Source of the DNA: Methylophilaceae bacterium
GTDB taxonomy: Bacteria > Pseudomonadota > Gammaproteobacteria > Burkholderiales > Methylophilaceae
Length of the DNA stretch: 64,000 bases
Assembly: GCA_028244835.1 (NCBI GenBank)
Contig: JAOKBJ010000002.1
Span: 138,942 to 202,941 of the forward strand
Reading direction: 5' to 3'
The notes beneath the pieces are model-generated. The model was not told where the DNA came from. It saw only the letters and a list, made by a program, of their open reading frames with translations, and did no database searches. This document shows, piece after piece, positions 7,906-16,363 of the stretch (position 1 is its first letter; every line of letters begins with the position of its first letter). A program made the position numbers and the translations under genes.

Positions 7906-9501
7906 TTAATATAAACTTTCAAGCACTTTCTTGGTTAATTTAGGTGGTGTTTCAAAAGTATGGAATGGTGCTGGTGATGGAACTTCCCATTCAAGCCCTT
8001 TCGCGCCCTCCCATGATCTAGCTCTAGCTTTTTTTCCACCCATAGCGCACTTGATAACTATATAAACAAATAGTAATTGAGATATGCCATATGCAAAACC
8101 ACCGATACTTGAAATCATATTAAAATCTGCAAATTGAATATTATAATCAGGTATTCTTCTTGGCATACCTGCTAGACCAAGGAAATGCTGAGGGAAAAAT
8201 AAAACATTTGATGAAATTAAAGATAGCCAAAAGTGAATTTTCCCTAAACGCTCATCGTACATAAAGCCTGTCCACTTTGGTAGCCAGTAATAAGCAGCTG
8301 CCATTAAAGCAAATATAGCTCCAGTTAATAAAACATAATGAAAATGAGCGACTACAAAATAAGTATCATGATATTGAAAATCAACTGGAGTTATTCCAAG
8401 CATTAATCCTGAGAATCCACCAATTGTAAATAAAATAACAAATGCCACAGAAAATAACATAGGGGTTTCAAAAGTCATTGATCCCTTCCACATAGTGGCA
8501 ATCCAATTAAAGACTTTTACTCCTGTTGGAACTGCTATGAGCATAGTCGCATACATAAAAAATAATTCTCCTTTAATTGGTAGCCCCACAGTAAACATGT
8601 GATGAGCCCAAACAAAGAATGAAAGAATTGCAATTGATGCTGTTGCATAAACCATAGATGCGTAACCAAATAATGGTTTTCTAGCAAATGCAGGAATAAT
8701 CTGTGACACTATTCCAAATGCTGGTAACGCTAGAATATAAACCTCAGGGTGCCCAAAGAACCAGAAAATATGTTGGAATAAAACTGGGTCACCGCCACCT
8801 GCAGCATCAAAGAAACTGGTCCCAAAATATTTATCAGTTAAAAGCATTGTTACTCCACCGGCAAGAACAGGCAAAGATGCAATTAATAAAAATGATGTAA
8901 TCACCCAAGTCCATACAAATAAAGGCATTTGCATAAGCGTCATTCCAGGAGCTCTCATATTAAATACGGTAGCAATAATATTGATTGCCCCCATTATTGA
9001 CGAGATGCCTAAAAAATGAACTGCAAATATAAGGAATGGAAACGCATCACCTGTCTGAAGAACTAATGGAGGATACATTGTCCACCCGCCTGCTGGTGCT
9101 CCACCATCCATAAATAAAGTGCTTAGTAAAAGTGCAAATGCAAATGGCAGAATCCAAAAGCTCATATTATTCATTCGAGGCAAAGCCATATCAGGTGCAC
9201 CTATCATTAAAGGAATCATCCAATTTGCTAAACCCACACCGGCTGGCATCACGGCGCCAAAAATCATAATCAGGGCATGCACAGTAACCATTGAATTATA
9301 AAACTGTGGGTCAACAAATTGAAGTCCGGGCTGAAATAATTCTGCACGAATAATCATGGCCATTGCACCACCAACAAAAAACATGGTTAACGCAAATATT
9401 AAATAAAGCGTCCCAATATCTTTATGGTTTGTAGAAAAAAACCAGCGTTTCAATCCTGTTGGCTTATGATCGTGATGGTCGTCATGTGCAAGTGTACTCA
9501 T
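7906..9501 (-). CDS. coxA: Cytochrome c oxidase subunit I
   Basis: This is the catalytic core of the haem-copper oxidase, reducing oxygen to water and pumping protons. It has 531 residues and twelve transmembrane helices. Ligands are visible: the low-spin haem His in [16 protein letters not shown], the Cu-B His and cross-linked Tyr in [12 protein letters not shown], the His pair in [10 protein letters not shown], and the two haem His in [11 protein letters not shown]. The Glu of GHPEVY places it with A1-type aa3 oxidases. A His/Asp-rich N-terminus, [10 protein letters not shown], precedes the first helix. ctaD is a synonym. Confidence 0.98.
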   Translation of the reverse strand: MSTLAHDDHHDHKPTGLKRWFFSTNHKDIGTLYLIFALTMFFVGGAMAMIIRAELFQPGLQFVDPQFYNSMVTVHALIMIFGAVMPAGVGLANWMIPLMIGAPDMALPRMNNMSFWILPFAFALLLSTLFMDGGAPAGGWTMYPPLVLQTGDAFPFLIFAVHFLGISSIMGAINIIATVFNMRAPGMTLMQMPLFVWTWVITSFLLIASLPVLAGGVTMLLTDKYFGTSFFDAAGGGDPVLFQHIFWFFGHPEVYILALPAFGIVSQIIPAFARKPLFGYASMVYATASIAILSFFVWAHHMFTVGLPIKGELFFMYATMLIAVPTGVKVFNWIATMWKGSMTFETPMLFSVAFVILFTIGGFSGLMLGITPVDFQYHDTYFVVAHFHYVLLTGAIFALMAAAYYWLPKWTGFMYDERLGKIHFWLSLISSNVLFFPQHFLGLAGMPRRIPDYNIQFADFNMISSIGGFAYGISQLLFVYIVIKCAMGGKKARARSWEGAKGLEWEVPSPAPFHTFETPPKLTKKVLESLY

Positions 9502-9548
9502 AATTCGCTTCCTAAATTAAAAATATTATTATTCAAATTAAATCTTAT

Positions 9549-10721
9549 TTACTTAATCACCTTTGCCGCTTTTCTTGCCTCAGCAACTTCTTTAGCTTGG
9601 ACAATATCTCCAGTGTTATTTCCCCAAGCATTTCTAGTAAAGGATACTATTGAGGCAATGTCAACATCAGATAATTGCTCGCCAAAAGCTGGCATTAGTC
9701 CTTTTCCATAGATGATTTGTTGAACATGTCTCATTCTATTTCCTGCATCAACAGCAACAGGACTTCCAACTATAGAAGGGAAAGCTCCCTTAAGCCCCTC
9801 ACCATTTGCTTGGTGGCAAACAAGACATTGCGCTTTATATACTGCTTCACCCTTTGTCATTAATTCTTCCATATTTAGAACAATATTACTTGTATTTTTT
9901 GATGCTGCTTGAGCTATTTTTTTCTCATCAACCCATGCAGTGTAATCTTCCATCGAAACAGCCTTCAAAACAATTGGCATGTAGCCATGGCCAGCGCCAC
10001 ATATCTCTGTACACTTTCCTCTATAAGTTCCAGTTTTCTCTATTACAGCCCAGTTATCATTTATAAATCCTGGAATCGCATCTCTTTTCCATCCAAGATC
10101 TGGAAGCCACCAAGCATGAATAACATCTTGTGATGTAGTTAAAATTCTAATTTTAGTATTAATTGGTAATACAATTGGCTCATCCACGTCTCTCAAGTAA
10201 TTTTCATGATCCATTGGATTTAACCCTGAATCACGTTGACTTATTTCTTTACTTTTGGCATCTAAACTACTAAAAATAGTTATTCCTTCACCCACGCCAT
10301 CAAGATAGTCATATTTCCACTTCCACTGTGAGCCAGTAGCTTTGACTGTGATAGCAGATTCAGATGTATCGTCCATTTTAATCAATAATTTTGTTGCCGG
10401 AATTGCTAAGGAAATAATAATTGCAGTTGGAATAATCGTCCATATAATTTCTACTGTTGTACTGTGAGAAAATTTAGCAGCCTTCGCACCCTTAGATTTT
10501 CGATGATGGAAAATTGACCAAAACATTACGCCAAAAACTAAAATACCAATAACGGTAACAACCCATAGAGTGACCATATGCATTTGATAAATTTCTTGGC
10601 TAATTGGGGTTACGCCTTGACGCATATTAAGAGCCCAGTCAGCCATTGCTGATAATGGCATGAACAATAAAACTAAAACTAATTTTTGCAGACTTGATTT
10701 CAATTTTGAGATACCTTTCAT
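9549..10721 (-). CDS. coxB: Cytochrome c oxidase subunit II with fused cytochrome c domain
   Basis: This 390-residue subunit has a signal peptide, two transmembrane helices (about 40-65 and 85-105), a cupredoxin domain with the Cu-A motif CTEICGAGHGYMPIVL (about 235-250), then a C-terminal class I cytochrome c domain with CLVCH (about 299-303) and an axial Met in GKGLMPAFG. The fusion defines a caa3-type oxidase that takes electrons through its own haem c. I chose ATG 10721 over the TTG at 10724. It heads the cox operon; a candidate promoter and Fur-like site lie upstream. Confidence 0.96.
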   Translation of the reverse strand: MKGISKLKSSLQKLVLVLLFMPLSAMADWALNMRQGVTPISQEIYQMHMVTLWVVTVIGILVFGVMFWSIFHHRKSKGAKAAKFSHSTTVEIIWTIIPTAIIISLAIPATKLLIKMDDTSESAITVKATGSQWKWKYDYLDGVGEGITIFSSLDAKSKEISQRDSGLNPMDHENYLRDVDEPIVLPINTKIRILTTSQDVIHAWWLPDLGWKRDAIPGFINDNWAVIEKTGTYRGKCTEICGAGHGYMPIVLKAVSMEDYTAWVDEKKIAQAASKNTSNIVLNMEELMTKGEAVYKAQCLVCHQANGEGLKGAFPSIVGSPVAVDAGNRMRHVQQIIYGKGLMPAFGEQLSDVDIASIVSFTRNAWGNNTGDIVQAKEVAEARKAAKVIK

Positions 10722-10793
10722 CAAATTAATTTCGATTATTTCAAACAGCGAGAGTTTTTTAAAACCTGAAGAATGTTATCAGTTTATAAAACA

Positions 10794-10846
10794 TATATCA
10801 ATAATCATTATCATACTAATTTAACTTCTTATAAAGCAATTGACAA
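10794..10846 (-). promoter_or_regulatory. Candidate cox operon promoter with a Fur-box-like sequence at the start site
   Basis: On the minus strand, TTGTCA (10841-10846) and TAAATT (10818-10823) are separated by 17 bases, a plausible but imperfect sigma70 promoter for coxB. The predicted start site falls at the edge of GATAATGATTATTGATATA (10794-10812), which I count as matching the 19-bp Fur consensus at 14 positions. In an A+T-rich genome such matches occur by chance, so this is tentative. Confidence 0.35.
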
Positions 10847-10854
10847 CTGTTTTT

Positions 10855-11316
10855 TCAGAAAGTTTTAAGAAGATTAAATAACTTTTTTCTATCAGCCTCA
10901 TTCACTTTTTCTGCTATCAATAAAATTCTTCCTTTTTTTGAAATTGAAATCTCAGAGTGTGCTAAATTAGTTGCTGGCTTAAATTTAAATTCTGCCCACT
11001 GTCGAACGAAATTAAATTTTTTTATATTTTTTCTATTTACAAATGAAATGATAATATTAAATTTATCAATTTTGATCTCTTCGTAATAAGAACTTTTTAA
11101 TGCTGTTATGTATAAAGCATAGCCCAAGAAAATAACTTCAACTCCATAAAAAGGAATTGCTAAATACAAATTAATCATACTTAATACCACAGCAATTATT
11201 AATATAAACAAAGCGAAAGTTATATAGATTCTTTTTAACAACTTCCAGGACATAGCAGGATTAGGGCGAATAATTAATTGGTGCTCATCCTTATTTAAGA
11301 GTGTATGTTCAATCAT
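10855..11316 (-). CDS. DUF2244 integral membrane protein
   Basis: This 153-residue protein has two adjacent hydrophobic segments (about 31-49 and 53-72) flanked by the conserved N-terminal phrase IIRPNPAMSWK and a C-terminal soluble part ending ADRKKLFNLLKTF. This is the layout of DUF2244, an inner-membrane family common in proteobacteria near cytochrome oxidase genes. Its function is unknown. It lies on the same strand upstream of coxB but is separated by about 130 bases holding a possible promoter, so it may be a separate unit. Confidence 0.75.
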   Translation of the reverse strand: MIEHTLLNKDEHQLIIRPNPAMSWKLLKRIYITFALFILIIAVVLSMINLYLAIPFYGVEVIFLGYALYITALKSSYYEEIKIDKFNIIISFVNRKNIKKFNFVRQWAEFKFKPATNLAHSEISISKKGRILLIAEKVNEADRKKLFNLLKTF

Positions 11317-11381
11317 AGTATTTACGATTAGATAAAGAAGATATAATTCAAAATTAAATAACTTTTAATTATATAATTAAT

Positions 11382-11468
11382 TGGTGCCGAGAGCGAGAAT
11401 CGAACTCGCACGCTATTACTAGCGCTGGATTTTGAATCCAGTGCGTCTACCAGTTCCGCCATCCCGGC
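11382..11468 (-). tRNA. tRNA-Leu(CAA)
   Basis: The minus strand folds as an 87-base tRNA with encoded CCA. The acceptor stem GCCGGGA pairs with TCTCGGC with one G-T pair. The anticodon stem CTGGA/TCCAG encloses loop TTCAAAA, giving anticodon CAA, and the T arm contains GTTCGATTC. The long variable arm GCGCTAGTAATAGCGT is typical of leucine tRNAs. It is divergent from queA with only 36 bases between them. Confidence 0.97.
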
Positions 11469-11504
11469 AAGATAGAGTGGCATTATAACAAGCTATAACA
11501 TTAA

Positions 11505-12542
11505 ATGAATATTGAAAATTTTAATTACGAACTACCAAATAAATTAATAGCCCAACACCCTCCAAAGAATCGCGGTGATAGTAAGTTGTTACTAGCTAAT
11601 CCTGTTGAGAATAGATTTAAAGATTTATCATTTCAAAATTTTATCAGCCTTTTGCGCCCTAATGATTTAGTTATCTTTAATAATACTAGAGTTATAAAAG
11701 CTAGACTGTTCGGAAAAAAAGAGACTGGGGGTAAGGTTGAAATTTTAATTGAGCAAGTTCTTGAAGATCAAAAAGCATTAGTAATGATTAAATCATCAAA
11801 AAAAATAAATATGGATCTTAAAATAATACTTACAAATGATTATGTAATTCAAATTATTGAAAGAAAAGAAAAGTTATTCTTAATACAACTAAATCAAGGG
11901 TCATTTCACGAGTTAATGGATTCATATGGGCATGTCCCTTTGCCTCCATACATAAATCGACCAGATGAAATAGATGACATTGAAAGATATCAAACTGTAT
12001 TTGCAAAAAATAAAGGTGCTATTGCTGCTCCAACCGCTGGGCTGCATTTTTCTCAGGCTGATTTCGAGTTATTTAATCAAAAAAAAATTAATTACACTTT
12101 TATAACCCTACATGTCGGTTCTGGAACATTTCAGCCAGTTAAAGTTAAAGATATAAACCTACATGCTATGCACAGTGAAAAATTTGAAATTACAAATGAA
12201 ACAAAAAAGAAAATTGAAGTGACTAAAAAAACAGGTGGCCGAATAATTGCAATAGGGACAACAGTTCTTCGTGCATTAGAGAGTTCATATATTAACGATG
12301 AAATTATGACTGGGCATCAAGAAACAAAAATTTTTATAAAGCCTGGATATAACTTTAAATTAGTTGATAGTTTATTTACTAATTTTCACCTGCCTAAAAG
12401 TACATTACTTATGTTAGTGTCTGCTTTTGCTGGTTTTGAATTTACAAAAAAAATGTATAGTCATGCAATAGAAAAAAATTATCGTTTTTTTAGCTACGGC
12501 GATGCAATGTTTATTGAACAAAACTTTATAAATAATGACTAA
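11505..12542 (+). CDS. queA: S-adenosylmethionine:tRNA ribosyltransferase-isomerase
   Basis: QueA transfers the ribosyl part of SAM to preQ1 in the wobble position of GUN-anticodon tRNAs, forming epoxyqueuosine. The 345-residue length is standard. Motifs include LPNKLIAQHPPKNRGDSKLL at the N-terminus, FNNTRVIKARLFG, APTAGLHFS (about 171-179), LHVGSGTFQPV and TNFHLPKSTLLMLVSAFAG. No tgt gene is visible after it, unlike the usual queA-tgt pair; the next gene is a secreted unknown. Confidence 0.97.
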   Translation: MNIENFNYELPNKLIAQHPPKNRGDSKLLLANPVENRFKDLSFQNFISLLRPNDLVIFNNTRVIKARLFGKKETGGKVEILIEQVLEDQKALVMIKSSKKINMDLKIILTNDYVIQIIERKEKLFLIQLNQGSFHELMDSYGHVPLPPYINRPDEIDDIERYQTVFAKNKGAIAAPTAGLHFSQADFELFNQKKINYTFITLHVGSGTFQPVKVKDINLHAMHSEKFEITNETKKKIEVTKKTGGRIIAIGTTVLRALESSYINDEIMTGHQETKIFIKPGYNFKLVDSLFTNFHLPKSTLLMLVSAFAGFEFTKKMYSHAIEKNYRFFSYGDAMFIEQNFINND

Positions 12543-12567
12543 CAATTTATTAACATTAGGAAATAAC

Positions 12568-13440
12568 ATGCTTAAAAATATACTTATATTAGTTTGCCTA
12601 GTAATTTTGAATTCCAGCTATACGTATGCTGAAATAAATCAAAATGCTGAATTTATTTTTAAAATAAATCTTGCAAAAAAACCAACTACCAGGCCTCAGA
12701 CAATTGCTTACGTTCCAGGTGAAAAAAAATATTATGTTGCAGATGGAGGATTAGCTGCTCGTGGTTCTGACTATGAGGCTCCAATTTCAAAATCTCTTAT
12801 TCATACGTTCGATGAAACTGGAAAATATATAGAGTCCACAAGGGCTGGTTTTGATAATCGATCGATTTATTTTAATGAAAAATCTCTGAAACTAGAAACA
12901 ATTACATACAATGTATCAACTGCTGCAGGATTTGCGCCAATGACAGGTATTTTTTCATTGGAATTAGATGAAAAGGGTTTATTGACTTCAAAATCAGCAG
13001 TTGTTTCGCAACCATCTGCGTCATTTGGAAGTGCAGGAACAATGCCGACATACGATCCAAAAAGTAATCTATATTATGCAAAACAAGAAAATTCTAATCG
13101 TGTTTTTGTATTGGATGGTAAATCTAAAGAATTAAAAAAAGAAATTGAATTGGACTTCGAAACACCTAAAGTATTTCATCATGATGTTGCCTCAAATTTT
13201 GTAGCTTTTACAGGACAAACTAATGAAGAGTTAATTTTATTAGATGTTGATCATAAAAGATTTCTTGTCTATAACAAAGATGGGGAGTATCAAGGATCAA
13301 GCGCACTTCCTAAGTCCTTAAAGATTAGATCACAAAATCACTTCAATGGTTTAGGCTATACGATAAATGGTTACTACTTTCTCTATATAGATTCGGATGG
13401 TGAATTTGGAAGCTATCATGCCTATAAGGTGCTTAAGTAG
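12568..13440 (+). CDS. Secreted protein of unknown function, possibly a beta-propeller
   Basis: I do not recognise this protein. From ATG 12568, which has AGGAAA upstream (the track's 12535 start lies inside queA), it encodes 290 residues with a clear signal peptide, MLKNILILVCLVILNSSYTYA. The mature part has several short strand-rich segments resembling beta-propeller blades, such as KKYYVADGG, RVFVLDGKSKEL, LILLDVDHKRFLVYNKDGEY and YYFLYIDSDGEFG. No cysteines or catalytic motif stand out. A periplasmic or surface role is inferred from the signal alone. Confidence 0.6.
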   Translation: MLKNILILVCLVILNSSYTYAEINQNAEFIFKINLAKKPTTRPQTIAYVPGEKKYYVADGGLAARGSDYEAPISKSLIHTFDETGKYIESTRAGFDNRSIYFNEKSLKLETITYNVSTAAGFAPMTGIFSLELDEKGLLTSKSAVVSQPSASFGSAGTMPTYDPKSNLYYAKQENSNRVFVLDGKSKELKKEIELDFETPKVFHHDVASNFVAFTGQTNEELILLDVDHKRFLVYNKDGEYQGSSALPKSLKIRSQNHFNGLGYTINGYYFLYIDSDGEFGSYHAYKVLK

Positions 13441-13491
13441 ATCTTTTTTAAACAACAACTACAAGCTTGAGACAAATATAAGAGTAACCGA

Positions 13492-14721
13492 TCAATTTAA
13501 ATATTCTTTTAGAGATGATAAATCAATTAACTCAGACTCTTCAGCACGTCTGTTTTTATATTCTAGCTTCTTTGCTTCAATAGTTTTATCACTTATCGTA
13601 ATACGATGCGGTATACCCAATAACTCTGCCTCACTAAACATTACACCTGGTCTTAATCCCCTATCGTCCAAAAGAACATCAAAACCTAAACCTAACAATT
13701 CATTATAAATAGAGTCCGTTACTTTTTTAACTTCCTCGTTTTTATCATAGCCAATTGGCGTAAGAATTACTTCAAATGGAGCAATAGAACTTGGAAATAT
13801 AATACCCTTTTCGTCATGTCCTTGCTCTATTGCTGCAGCCACAATCCTTGAAACGCCAATACCATAACAACCCATCAATAAGGGTTGAGGCTTTCCTGAT
13901 TCATCAATAAATTCTGCTTTCATAGCTTCAGAATATTTTGTTCCTAACTGAAAAATATGCCCTATTTCAATTCCGCGACATGTTTTTAATTTGTCTCGAT
14001 CAGGATGGTTTTTAGCTACTTCACTATTAGCAGCAAAATCTGTCTCTTCACTATAAACAAGCTCATCTTCTCCAGAATCTGCTAAAACATGAAATTCATG
14101 AGAGCCATCACCACCTATTGCGCCATTATCAGCCTGAACTGCCCTAAAATTTAAACCTATAGCTTCAAATATTTCACTGTATGTCTTATACATTTTCTCA
14201 TAAGTTTTTTTTAAACAATCGATATCTGTATGAAATGAATATGAATCTTTCATTAAAAACTCTCTTGCACGCATGACGCCAAATCTAGGCCTTATCTCAT
14301 CTCTAAACTTAGTTTGTATCTGATAAAAATTAATAGGTAGCTGCTTATAGCTATTAATTTCCTTTCTCACAATATCGGTTATTACTTCTTCATGTGTAGG
14401 CCCGAAACAAAAAAGACGATCATGCCTATCTTTTATTTTAAGCATTTGGGGTCCAAATACATCCCATCGGTCAGATTCTTCCCAAAGCTCCGATGGTTGA
14501 ATTGCCGGCATAAGTAACTCAATTGCCCCTGCTTCATTCATTTTTAATCTAATAATAGATTCAATTTTTTTTAGTATTCTTAATCCCATCGGCATCCAAC
14601 TATAGAGGCCTGATCCTAGACGACGAATTAAGCCTGCACGAATCATTAATTTATGACTAATTATTTCTGCCTCAGCAGGAGCTTCTTTAAGAGAAGAAAT
14701 ATAGAATTTAGATGCAAGCAT
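13492..14721 (-). CDS. proS: Prolyl-tRNA synthetase, short form lacking the editing insertion
   Basis: ProRS charges tRNA-Pro. Class II motifs are present: motif 1 around [13 protein letters not shown] (38-50), motif 2 around [19 protein letters not shown] (146-164) and motif 3 in [14 protein letters not shown], followed by the anticodon-binding domain (about 310-400). The protein has only 409 residues, against about 570 in typical betaproteobacteria. The missing part is the editing insertion between motifs 2 and 3. Here [10 protein letters not shown] is followed after a short linker by [12 protein letters not shown]. This resembles the INS-less ProRS of alphaproteobacteria, so trans-editing or tolerance of Ala-tRNA-Pro is implied. 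Confidence 0.96.
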   Translation of the reverse strand: MLASKFYISSLKEAPAEAEIISHKLMIRAGLIRRLGSGLYSWMPMGLRILKKIESIIRLKMNEAGAIELLMPAIQPSELWEESDRWDVFGPQMLKIKDRHDRLFCFGPTHEEVITDIVRKEINSYKQLPINFYQIQTKFRDEIRPRFGVMRAREFLMKDSYSFHTDIDCLKKTYEKMYKTYSEIFEAIGLNFRAVQADNGAIGGDGSHEFHVLADSGEDELVYSEETDFAANSEVAKNHPDRDKLKTCRGIEIGHIFQLGTKYSEAMKAEFIDESGKPQPLLMGCYGIGVSRIVAAAIEQGHDEKGIIFPSSIAPFEVILTPIGYDKNEEVKKVTDSIYNELLGLGFDVLLDDRGLRPGVMFSEAELLGIPHRITISDKTIEAKKLEYKNRRAEESELIDLSSLKEYLN

Positions 14722-14734
14722 AGTTATATTTTTA

Positions 14735-15220
14735 TTACTTTGTTAATTTTGATAATTCTTTTATATCTTGCCACAATTTTTTCTTTTTCTCTGGATTTTC
14801 AACCATTTCTTTTAATGAAACAGTCGAAATATATGGAATAGTTAAATTTTCTTTCTCAATTAATTTATCTTGTCCCTGTTCAAGAAATATTAAATACTCA
14901 CAAAGTTTGATTTCAATTTCAAGCTCAGACTCTTGGATTATTTTTAGAGGTTGCAGCTGTGTCAACTTATTTGACAGTGTATCTAAATAGTTGCTAATTT
15001 TTTTAAATAATTTTAATTCTATAGCGTCAGAGGAATTAAAAATTGGCGCAACAAATAAAATAATATTTTTATCTAGGTTAATTTTTTTTAAATAAAATAT
15101 AGCTAAATTAGTTGGTGATTGATTCTTCTTAACTTCCCTTTTTTTTAAAAGAGTTACCCAGATCGGATTTAAACCAAGTTCATCATAAATTAATGACTCA
15201 TTAATTATGTCTTTGTTCAT
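14735..15220 (-). CDS. Probable DNA polymerase III psi subunit-like protein
   Basis: This 161-residue protein begins at ATG 15220, whose ATGA overlaps the rimI stop. The N-terminal phrase [10 protein letters not shown] resembles the LGITQW start of E. coli HolD. The C-terminal part [27 protein letters not shown] resembles the HolD end with its NPxxxxxLWxxI pattern. holD and rimI are also neighbours in E. coli, though in the opposite order. HolD links the clamp loader to the chi subunit and SSB. The middle is poorly conserved and the protein is longer than E. coli psi, so the assignment is a hypothesis based on ends and context. Confidence 0.5.
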   Translation of the reverse strand: MNKDIINESLIYDELGLNPIWVTLLKKREVKKNQSPTNLAIFYLKKINLDKNIILFVAPIFNSSDAIELKLFKKISNYLDTLSNKLTQLQPLKIIQESELEIEIKLCEYLIFLEQGQDKLIEKENLTIPYISTVSLKEMVENPEKKKKLWQDIKELSKLTK

Positions 15221-15666
15221 AAAGCTAGCCCCATTAAAATTGCATCTTCTTTGCCACAATTATTTTGATAATAATTATTTCGGATTCCGATTTCATTAAA
15301 CCCATTTTTTTCGTACAGTCGAATTGCTGATAAATTAGATTTCCTCACTTCAAGAAAAATATTAATAATATTCACTTTTCTACATTCGCTAAAAATATCT
15401 TGAAGTATTTGGTTTCCAAAACCTTTTTTTTGCTGCCCTGGCTTTATAGTTATATTTAATAATTCACACTCATCTGCAGAAAATAAAATAACATAATAGC
15501 CAATAATATCATTTTCACTTTTTAAAACCTTAAATAAATTCTTAGCATTATATGAATCAATAAAAATTTTTTTGGTCCATGGGGTAAAATGGCACTTGTT
15601 TTCAATTCTAACAACGTCAGCCAGATCTTCTTTAACAAATAACTGTATTTTATTATTCTTGGTCAT
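15217..15666 (-). CDS. rimI: Ribosomal protein S18 N-acetyltransferase-like GNAT
   Basis: This 149-residue GNAT acetyltransferase has the acetyl-CoA loop IKPGQQKKGFGNQIL (about residues 77-91) and the C-terminal element LEVRKSNLSAIRLYEKNGF typical of RimI. RimI acetylates the N-terminal Ala of ribosomal protein S18. It sits 9 bases after tsaB and overlaps the HolD-like gene by ATGA. The tsaB-rimI pairing is widespread in proteobacteria and supports the name. Confidence 0.93.
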   Translation of the reverse strand: MTKNNKIQLFVKEDLADVVRIENKCHFTPWTKKIFIDSYNAKNLFKVLKSENDIIGYYVILFSADECELLNITIKPGQQKKGFGNQILQDIFSECRKVNIINIFLEVRKSNLSAIRLYEKNGFNEIGIRNNYYQNNCGKEDAILMGLAL

Positions 15667-15675
15667 CTAAATAAA

Positions 15676-16356
15676 TTATTTATGGCTAAGCCTTTCTTTT
15701 GTAGTTTGAGCTACTTTATTTCTAATATAAATTGGAGTAGCATTTTTTAAATCAAACTCATTTCCAAATTGGCCAACAGACAGAGTCGCGATTGCCGAAG
15801 CTAGCGAACATTCGCCTTCAAAATAATCTAACTCAATATCACTATACTGGGATTTAAATTGTTCCTTATAGAGACTCAACCCAGAACCAATAACTATTGC
15901 TTTTGTTATTTTTGGTGGCTTAGGTAATTCAGTTGGATTAAAAACTCCTGGCTCTATGAAGGAAGTTATAGTTTTATTTTTATTTTTATATATCCCCAAA
16001 TAAACTTGTCCCATCCTTGCGTCAATGCACGAGATAGTATTTTCATGTTTTGATAAAAGAGCTAAAGCCTCAAGCGTATTAACACCAATAATTGGTAAAT
16101 TATTAGCGTAAGCAATACCGTAAGAGATGCCGCAAGCAACTCTAATACCAGTAAAGGAGCCTGGACCTGCACCAAAAGCAATAGCATCTATGTCTTTTAT
16201 ATCTAAATTACTTTCCCTTAATAATATTTTTATTTCTGGGATAATATTTCCAGAATAATCTTTGCCTGAAGGAAAGCTTTTTTCGGTAATTACCTTTTCT
16301 GCTAACAAGGCAATTGAAATAACCTCAGTACAAGTATCTATTGATAATATTTTCAT
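15676..16356 (-). CDS. tsaB: tRNA N6-threonylcarbamoyladenosine biosynthesis protein TsaB
   Basis: TsaB is the ASKHA-fold partner of TsaD in transferring threonylcarbamoyl to A37 of ANN-decoding tRNAs. The 226-residue protein begins MKILSIDTCTEVISIALL and contains the family loop DAIAFGAGPGSFTGIRVACGI (about 59-79). It starts 7 bases after the dinG stop codon and ends 9 bases before rimI, so the order dinG-tsaB-rimI-holD-like forms a compact unit. The partner tsaC lies at 47873 in this window. Confidence 0.95.
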   Translation of the reverse strand: MKILSIDTCTEVISIALLAEKVITEKSFPSGKDYSGNIIPEIKILLRESNLDIKDIDAIAFGAGPGSFTGIRVACGISYGIAYANNLPIIGVNTLEALALLSKHENTISCIDARMGQVYLGIYKNKNKTITSFIEPGVFNPTELPKPPKITKAIVIGSGLSLYKEQFKSQYSDIELDYFEGECSLASAIATLSVGQFGNEFDLKNATPIYIRNKVAQTTKERLSHK

Positions 16357-16363
16357 TTAAGCA

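Noticed and set aside
9119-9301. Plus-strand ORFs inside coxA and coxB (also 8703-8900, 9424-9711, 9806-10133)
   Set aside because: They lie wholly or largely antisense to strongly conserved cox genes, have no ribosome site or domain, and are shadows.
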